Assembly (NCBI GenBank): GCA_032353305.1
Contig: JAUCNG010134431.1
Span: 1-13,461, forward strand
Length of the DNA: 13,461 nucleotides
From: Cephalothrix spiralis
Lineage: Eukaryota > Nemertea > Palaeonemertea > Archinemertea > Cephalotrichidae
Direction of reading: 5' to 3'
Within the stretch, counting starts at the first letter, position 1, and each line of letters begins with the position of its first letter. Below the pieces are notes generated by a model, which saw nothing but the letters and a program-made list of their open reading frames with translations, was not told the DNA's origin and did not search any database. The translations under genes and the position numbers were made by a program. Below are positions 7,725 through 13,461 of this stretch, in pieces.

Positions 7725-8374
7725 GGAACGTCCTTTGTCAATAAAAAATGTGAATTTTGTCTTTTTAACCCACTTCCCGAAGGAATTTTTCAATTTTGAC
7801 CAACAATTTGAAATCAGGGGGTCAAAATACCCATAAAAACAAATTTTCAAAAAAATCGAAAGCAAAATTATTTTTTGCTACTTTTTCCAAAAAATTACAA
7901 AATTGGCCATAGAAGCCCCAAATTTGAATATTTTGAAAATTCTAAAAGGATCTGACTTCAGTATCTACTTGGCTATTTTGAAACCAAATTGCAGCCCGAT
8001 AGGTGAAAGTCACTTTTTTTTTGAAAAAAAAACCATGATGTTACCCCTTTGGTTTTTTTTGACGATTTCGCCAAAAATGAACTTTTTGGCCCCGATTTTC
8101 ATAAAAATTTAGGGCCATTTAGATAATACAAAGGTAAATGACATACTATAAGGAATTTTTAAAATCTTGAAAATTGAGGGTTTTATGGGCCAAAATGTAT
8201 TAATTTTTTTGACTTAAAAAAAACCAAAAAAATTTTTTCGTTAAAAATTAGTTTCTAGGTGTAACTTTTCCTCCTGAATTCAAATCTGCAATCCAAAATT
8301 CAAAATTCCGACCGGAAGTGGGTTAAAATTGCGTTTTTTTGGTAGTCACAATTCTTTTTTGGAAAGGGCGTTCC
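7725..8374. mobile_element. 650-bp element with long diverged terminal inverted repeats
   Basis: The left end ggaacgtcctttgtcaataa...ttttaacccacttcccg...ggaatttt is matched inverted by the right end (8320-8374), which on the minus strand reads ggaacgccctttcc...ttttaacccacttccggt...ggaatttt. Complementarity runs about 90 bp with gaps. The interior is homopolymer-rich (A and T runs of 7-9) and non-coding, with several ttttggcccc/ggggccaaaa-like words. It is likely a non-autonomous transposon or an old foldback. Confidence 0.6.
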
Positions 8375-8960
8375 CAAAAATATTTATCCTTTATTCATGA
8401 TAGGAAGTTCCAAATGATTTGGGACCCTCTATCAATACATAATAGACTCATTAACACATGTTTGTGCTTAAGGCTTTTATTGAATAAATCCGAAACATCG
8501 ATTTAGAATGTCGTTTATTTTTCTTTCATTGGACTTACATTTTGTATTGTTATTATATCTTGTTAGCCAGAGTAAGTTATATCAGTCTTATATTGCAATG
8601 TAAGACTGGTTCCCGACTGGTTTCTTTATAAAGTTGTGACCGCCTGTCTTAAAGTGTTATCTTTGGACTGTACCTTTATTTCAGCGAACTGTAATTTTTC
8701 CGTCCAATTGTGAATAACTCTTTGGTCAGTATTAATGGAACTATATTGAACTTAATATACCATCTTAAGTTCCAAACCTCCAGCTTATGTTCCATCGAAC
8801 ATTCAACAACCGTATCTCCGGGATTGTCAATGTTCCGCCATGTTTCCATCAGTTCACACATGAAAAACACAATTATCCTGACAATACGTTAGATTATACG
8901 CAGTTAATTGGAGAACAATAAACTTATTGTTTATCACATTTATAATAATCAATTAAACAG
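8375..8960. other. Intergenic sequence, no gene confirmed
   Basis: It holds a cagtctta...taagactg hairpin (8583-8609). Two overlapping antisense frames are open at 8676-8870 (minus) and 8695-8892 (plus). Neither has a recognisable motif or convincing splice sites, so neither is annotated as a gene. Confidence 0.4.
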
Positions 8961-9018
8961 ACAAATTGGAGAGGGACAGAGAGGGAAACATTGCTTTGCC
9001 CTCTCCTATTTATCTGTC
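8961..9018. repeat. Small stem-loop, gacaaattggagaggg / ccctctcctatttatctgtc
   Basis: The arms pair over about 16 of 20 positions, including a perfect ggagaggg/ccctctcc core, around a loop gacagagagggaaacattgc. It may be a remnant of a short palindromic element. No function is implied. Confidence 0.5.
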
Positions 9019-9317
9019 GAATTGTATATTATATAAACAAGTTGAACATGAACATAAGCAAGTTAACAATAATTTACACTCAGAATCTTTCATTTATTAA
9101 TATATTTTAAAAACTGTACACTTTTCATCAGTTTTCCCGGACATAGGCAAATTATATGCAGGACTATAATAAATAATTAATATCTACATTATCAAGCCCA
9201 TTAAAATCTAAATGCCTTGCAAGGTACAACGGCAAATGCAATTTGTGATTACAATTTTAGGCCATAAATCCGTTATACGCATACAAGAATATTTAAGAAT
9301 ATGTTAACTATATCTTA
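9019..9317. other. AT-rich intergenic sequence, nothing recognised
   Basis: No ORF, repeat array or RNA gene was seen here. Confidence 0.5.
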
Positions 9318-9664
9318 GGGATGAATAATATAATAATTTTATAATAAATCAGCTTCTTCTTCTATATAAGATGACTCGAATAGACACAATGGTCCGCTTG
9401 CAGAGCACCTGGGGACCGTCTCGCGGCTACTCTTATTTCGAATAGCCCCCAGGGTTCTTTATCGTGCATATATACACACGCCAAGCCAGGGCAATTAAAT
9501 GCGTCGCAATTGTCTTTGATTTTGTATAATTTACACAACCCAGTCTGGAGCACTGGATGATAGCCTGTATAGATCAGTTGGCGAGAGAAGTGGAGGATCG
9601 AACGGGGTTCGACCACTCGATCATGAGATTAAGAGTCATGCTCTACCTACTGAGCTAACCGAGC
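9318..9664 (-). mobile_element. tRNA-Lys-derived SINE
   Basis: Read on the minus strand, the element starts with a tRNA-like head (9664 to about 9590). Next comes an unrelated body of about 230 bp containing a cctgggg...ccccagg stem (plus-strand 9408-9453). It ends in a T/A-rich tail of tta/att units (9318-9353). A head, body and tail in this order is the standard SINE structure, transcribed by RNA polymerase III and copied by LINE enzymes. No clear target-site duplication was found, so the ends are approximate. The 84-codon frame inside it is not a gene. Confidence 0.7.
9590..9664 (-). tRNA. tRNA-Lys(CUU)-like SINE head, degenerate
   Basis: The minus strand reads gctcggttagctcagtaggt, an intact A-box region, then agagcatga and an anticodon segment ctcttaatc (CTT). 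The B-box region is ggtcgaacccc. Compared with typical animal tRNA-Lys(CUU), two bases are missing before the anticodon loop and one T is missing from the GGTTCGA of the T-loop. The 3' acceptor strand does not pair. It is therefore the promoter head of a SINE or a tRNA pseudogene, not a functional tRNA. Confidence 0.75.
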
Positions 9665-10112
9665 TGACATTAGCCAGGTTTTCTAAATATCACGTCGTCG
9701 TAACTGAGAGTACCGAGTTTTGGTACATTTATTAATGTATACATGTTTCATTTGTCATCTGGGTACTCCTAAATAAACATCATATACCTAACATATAGTT
9801 AAAATACTCTTATACACATTGGATTCGTATAACAGACTATGGTCCAATTTTACAATAAACATAATCTTCAAAAATTTGGCATTAATATATCACTGCGACA
9901 AAGTACTACGTCATATATACACATCACAGGTCAAGTCGGCTGTAAATTACCCTTTAAAAGATGCGGCATGCCGCAAGCGCGCGGGCGAAAAAATAATACA
10001 CAAAATACGAGATTTAACAATACATTTAATGTGACTACATTGATTTTAATATATTCTATAGGGTTCCTATGCATACATGTTTTTGATAAATAACTTAAGA
10101 AGAAATGAAACG
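9665..10112. other. Intergenic sequence with a GC-rich palindrome
   Basis: The only notable item is a perfect 14-bp palindrome, tgcggcatgccgca, at 9962-9975. It is followed by agcgcgcgggcg in otherwise AT-rich DNA. Two overlapping plus-strand frames (9819-10034 and 9839-10093) have no protein-like features. Confidence 0.5.
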
Positions 10113-10251
10113 TAATTATAGTATATTCATTTCTAAGTTGATAGTAATTAAGAATGGTCGAGTGCTTTATCTGTATTGTCTAACGTTCTTTCCATACCGA
10201 TAATGGTCATTCTTCTTACTATCAGCTTATAATTGAATACACTATAATTTC
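10113..10251. mobile_element. Hairpin MITE-like element (aattatagt...actataatt)
   Basis: The left arm 10113-10160 (aattatagtatattcattt, ctaagttgatagtaa, aagaatgg) is matched inverted by 10203-10251 with roughly one difference per seven bases. The loop is about 42 bp. It is non-coding. Confidence 0.65.
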
Positions 10252-10402
10252 AGATGGGTTCTATAGATATGAAAATAAATAAATAATGAACGGGGAACTG
10301 CCAAGGCGACACTATAATTACATTATTTTGATAAAATCTAAATTACTACTGTCATGCAGTTTTTAGTCCAAAGGACTCGTCAATTTTTGATACTAAAGAG
10401 TA

Positions 10403-10440
10403 AGGTCGAGTCACAGCCGAGGTATGAGTATACTCGACTT
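10403..10440. repeat. Short stem-loop gtcgagt...actcgac followed by T-run
   Basis: Seven perfectly complementary bases surround a loop of about 20 nt and are followed by a run of T. In eukaryotic intergenic DNA this is most likely a chance or repeat-derived hairpin rather than a terminator. Confidence 0.35.
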
Positions 10441-10470
10441 TTTTGTCCAAACGTTCGAAGTTCTATAACT

Positions 10471-10640
10471 TAATGCAATTTTGATATTATGTAGGTAATA
10501 CATATGTGATATTAAATAATGGCACGAGTTCGATAGTCTACATGTAGTGCGATATTAAATAATGGCTATGGTAGTCTACTATGTAATGCAAGTGTGATAT
10601 TAAATAAATGTAATGGATAGTCTGTACATGTAATGCAGGG
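10471..10640. repeat. Degenerate ~44-bp tandem repeat, about 3.5 copies
   Basis: The core gatattaaataatgg...gatagtctacatgtaatgcaa recurs with core starts at 10508, 10551 and 10596, and a partial copy starts near 10483. Unit spacing is 43-45 bp. Confidence 0.7.
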
Positions 10641-11597
10641 TGGCCAATTTCCAATTTAATTTATAAAAACAAATCACAAAAAAGTAACACAGATTTTTTT
10701 TCTATTTACAAGATTGTCTCAAAGCAAAGTGGATAAATGTTTTTTAGTCAACAATGTAAATCCAAAATATTAAAAAATTACTTTGGTAATTATTTTGAAT
10801 AAAAAGAATATTGTATTGAACAGAAAAAATACTTGTGTATTTAATACATAGTCGATACTACATGGGTCAGATACTTTACATGCCATCAAAAGAGTTACAG
10901 CACGAATTGTATTTAATTAAATTAATTTTTAAATGAAATTTAGTTTTAGATTCACATTACTGCATTTCTTTTTTAAATAATTTACAATACTGTATTAATC
11001 TTTTAAATAATTTATAAGTTGAAATGAGAACCATCGTAGCTTATTGGGACACACTTTATATGATCTTGCACATCGGCGAAAGTCATTTTGGATGTAACGT
11101 AGTAGATCCCGTATTTCACCCTAGAAGGGCCTCATTATATATTTCTATCTCTATTTTATTTTGTGCACCAAAAAATAAAAATATTAGCAAAAAAAAAATC
11201 ATGGAATATTCCTGAAGCGGCACCACGGGGCTAAAAAGTGATCAACTACGTTACCCTTTAACTGACTTTGGCCGACATAGATAATTATCATATGATAACA
11301 TAGCATGAATAAAAAATAATGAATTACTTGGTTTTCTTATTGTACAATCTTGGAGATAATTAAAATTTATTATATTTTAATCAGACCCTTCAATTTCAGA
11401 AAAAAACATACTGGCCGATTGAGGTTCAGAATTGAACTAATTAACTAGGTTTTAGTCAGTTCTTAACATTAACACGACGAGACATAAATAGATAAATATT
11501 TTTTTCCAAATGCGTTTTTAAAAAATAAAACTAAGTCAAGTGCTTATTTTAACTATTATCTAAAGGAGATAAAAAATAACGTCAAAAATTTATACCA
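10641..11597. other. AT-rich intergenic sequence, no gene recognised
   Basis: It contains a local direct repeat ctttttt/tcttttaaataattta (near 10970-11010). An inverted pair taacgtagt(a/t)gatc lies at about 11095 and 11240. It flanks a 63-codon plus frame (11024-11215) that shows no recognisable domain. Confidence 0.5.
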
Positions 11598-11899
11598 AAA
11601 TAATATTCCTTATCAAAATCACCTTCCCGCTCATCAAATTTTTGAAAAATGATGACTTTGTAAAAATTTAACAATGATATAGGTGAAGTAGTATTGATAT
11701 ATGCCATACACTGAGAGTATGTTACCAAATAAATATTTTTATTGGTAACTTTCTTCATTAAATGGCACATGAAGAAACAATCCTTAATAAGAAATGTATT
11801 TCAATTAAATATAATATTAGTTTTTTGCAACAAACTTTCAGTGTATACAAAAGCATATCAATACTATTTCTCCTGTTTAATTTGATAAGGAATATTTCG
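11598..11899. mobile_element. Inverted-repeat element (atattccttatcaaa...tttgataaggaatat)
   Basis: The left half (atattccttatcaaa near 11604, then agtattgatat and acactgagagt) is matched in the same order on the opposite strand from about 11899 back to 11820. The left half carries about 60 extra bases between the first two blocks. A hairpin gttacc...ggtaac (11720-11748) lies at the centre. A 62-codon minus-strand frame (11582-11770) falls within the repeat and is not taken as a gene. Confidence 0.5.
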
Positions 11900-12224
11900 G
11901 TAAAGGTTTCATATTTAATTTAGAATCAAGAAACGGCTTTTTAATTTGGATTAATCTGGCCGTTTCTAATATTTGTTTCATCTTTTACAAAATTGATTTA
12001 TATTTACTATTATAAAATCTTACCACAGCTTTCTAATTCAGTGCAAAAATATATATCAAATGCCATTTGATCCGTGATTAAGAAATATTTAGAAGTTTAG
12101 AAAAATCACAACCAATAATATTCAAGGTCAAAACGAAAATCAATGCTATATAAGATTATCGGCACGGATTTTCATTTTTACCTCGAAATGTCATTTACAA
12201 TTGAATTTTTGCATTTATAGACGC
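11900..12224. other. AT-rich sequence, no gene recognised
   Basis: It contains a stem-loop agaaacgg...ccgtttct (about 11929-11968). On the minus strand it may form part of the 3' UTR or downstream flank of PI4KB. No strong AATAAA for that gene was identified. Confidence 0.4.
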
Positions 12225-12327
12225 ATTTTGTATCCATTTTCTGTTTTTGTGTCCATTTTCTGTTTTTGTATCCATTATCCATTTTCGTTTTTTGTATCAA
12301 TTTTCTTTTTTCGTATCCATTTTCTGT
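12225..12327. repeat. T-rich tandem repeat, ~21-bp unit
   Basis: Four to five copies of tgtatccattttctgttttt, with insertions and substitutions. Looser tatccg/tatccc words continue to about 12475. Read in the PI4KB sense the strand is A-rich. It may lie in the PI4KB 3' UTR. Confidence 0.7.
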
Positions 12328-12525
12328 GATTTATATCCCAATCCGCCAAATACTGTATCCGTTATAAAACGCTTTACGATGGATCAAGATTTTCTTTTAT
12401 CTTGACTAGTAACTCTACTGATTATGTATCCGATGTAAACAATCAAACATCACAAAATTATATATCCGATTTAAAATGCAAAATGCTTATCTTGGCAACT
12501 TTTTTTTGACTTCATTTTGTGATAT

Positions 12526-12874
<349 letters not shown>

Positions 12875-12950
12875 TCAAATCATTCCGAATTGCACGCTAC
12901 CCCGTTGAATTAGCTCAGTGCAAATGCTCAGTTTATGACAAATTGTAACA

Positions 12951-13080
12951 ATAAATATTACTTTATGAGTAGTCTGTTGGTTCGAATTTGATAACTTGAA
13001 TTTGCACTCGAACTTGCGGTCTCGTGCAATTTCTCGTAATCAAATCCGAACCAACCGACTACTCATAAAGTAATATTATA
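12951..13080. mobile_element. Near-perfect ~130-bp palindrome (MITE-like) in the PI4KB intron
   Basis: The two halves are inverted copies almost to the centre (about 13016). Left: atattactttatgagtagtc, then gttggttcgaatttgat. Right: the complement ending caaccgactactcataaag then taatatt. The outer 40 bp differ at only about three positions, and the inner 20 bp are more diverged. It is non-coding. Such a sequence can fold into a single hairpin. Flanking A/T sequence prevents a clear target-site call. Confidence 0.8.
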
Positions 13081-13084
13081 ATAA

Positions 13085-13136
13085 TGTACAGTGTATCCCA
13101 AAAATGTAATCGTCGAGATTACGTCATATTATGACT
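13085..13136. repeat. Possible Tc1/mariner-like terminal sequence
   Basis: TA followed by cagtgtatcccaaaaatg resembles the TA-CAGTG...CCAAAAA start of many Tc1/mariner elements. No inverted partner end is found in the window. The segment ends with acgtcatattatgact, which is shared with the hairpin element at 3462-3719. Confidence 0.3.
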
Positions 13137-13185
13137 TTTAAATTAAATATAATTTTCATACTTTTAAATTAAATATAATTTTCAT
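13134..13185. repeat. Perfect 26-bp tandem duplication
   Basis: acttttaaattaaatataat plus tttcat occurs twice head to tail (13134-13159 and 13160-13185) without a mismatch, so the duplication is recent. Confidence 0.95.
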
Positions 13186-13461
13186 AAAGAACTTTTATTA
13201 TAATTAAGTATTATGTCTACGAGTCAAACGACTGGAAAAAACAATTCTATTCCAAATTTGGTGTGAATCTGTAAATAAACTAGGGAGCTACATAATATAA
13301 AGGCACAAAAATAATTAAATATTTTCACAATTAAATTGTCTGTGAGCCGCCGGTGTACTTAAATAGTTAGCGAGTTTTTTTTGAACGCGCCTCCTTATAC
13401 AACTATTCATTATGAAATCGAGCCGAGCGTTAGCGAGACAAGGACAATTTTGAAATGTATT

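Noticed and set aside
8676-8892. Overlapping antisense ORFs of 60-64 codons
   Set aside because: No recognisable motif, no convincing splice sites, and both strands are open over the same stretch. Kept only as a note under the intergenic region.
9362-9616. 84-codon minus-strand ORF
   Set aside because: It lies wholly in the SINE body and tRNA-like head.
9590-9664. Functional tRNA-Lys gene
   Set aside because: There are deletions before the anticodon loop and in the T-loop, and the acceptor stem does not pair. It is better explained as a SINE head.

Overview
The window looks like nuclear genomic DNA from an AT-rich invertebrate, most likely a bivalve mollusc. The evidence is spliced animal genes with GT-AG introns, introns and intergenic DNA full of short palindromic elements and minisatellites, a tRNA-derived SINE, and no bacterial-style gene packing. 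The bivalve placement is an inference from general sequence character (scattered acatgta motifs, runs of C/G, 'gctcgcgccttcggcgctc'-type patches), not a database result.

Two conserved genes converge on the window. On the left, plus strand, are the last two coding exons of a receptor-type protein tyrosine phosphatase: 747-882 and 1789-1869, with matching splice phase and a polyadenylation signal at 1981. On the right, minus strand, is the last coding exon of phosphatidylinositol 4-kinase beta (12626-12810, stop at 12626-12628). The remaining sequence right of 12810 is its intron. The upstream exons of both genes lie outside the window.

The roughly 10.7 kb between them is mostly repeat-derived. 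Its most notable block is 2069-6245. Its two ends are long inverted repeats rich in cgtaaa/tttacg words, and these ends are colinear over at least about 270 bp. The block encloses a nested palindromic element (3462-3719), a 238-codon minus-strand ORF (3935-4651) that looks like a receptor-tail or scaffold-type protein ending in a PDZ-ligand-like TEV, a 42-bp minisatellite (about 4691-5325), and a weaker plus-strand ORF (to 5616). To the right come a string of hairpin (MITE-like) elements at 6740-6902, 7080-7350, 7725-8374, 10113-10251, 11598-11899 and 12951-13080, a minus-strand tRNA-Lys-derived SINE (about 9318-9664), and tandem repeats at 10471-10640, 12225-12327 and 12526-12640.

No operon-like or multi-gene system is visible. 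The best candidates for something undescribed are the inverted-repeat unit with its captive ORF, the 238-aa protein itself, and the 39-bp tandem repeat that has copied the PI4KB stop-codon region into its own 3' UTR.
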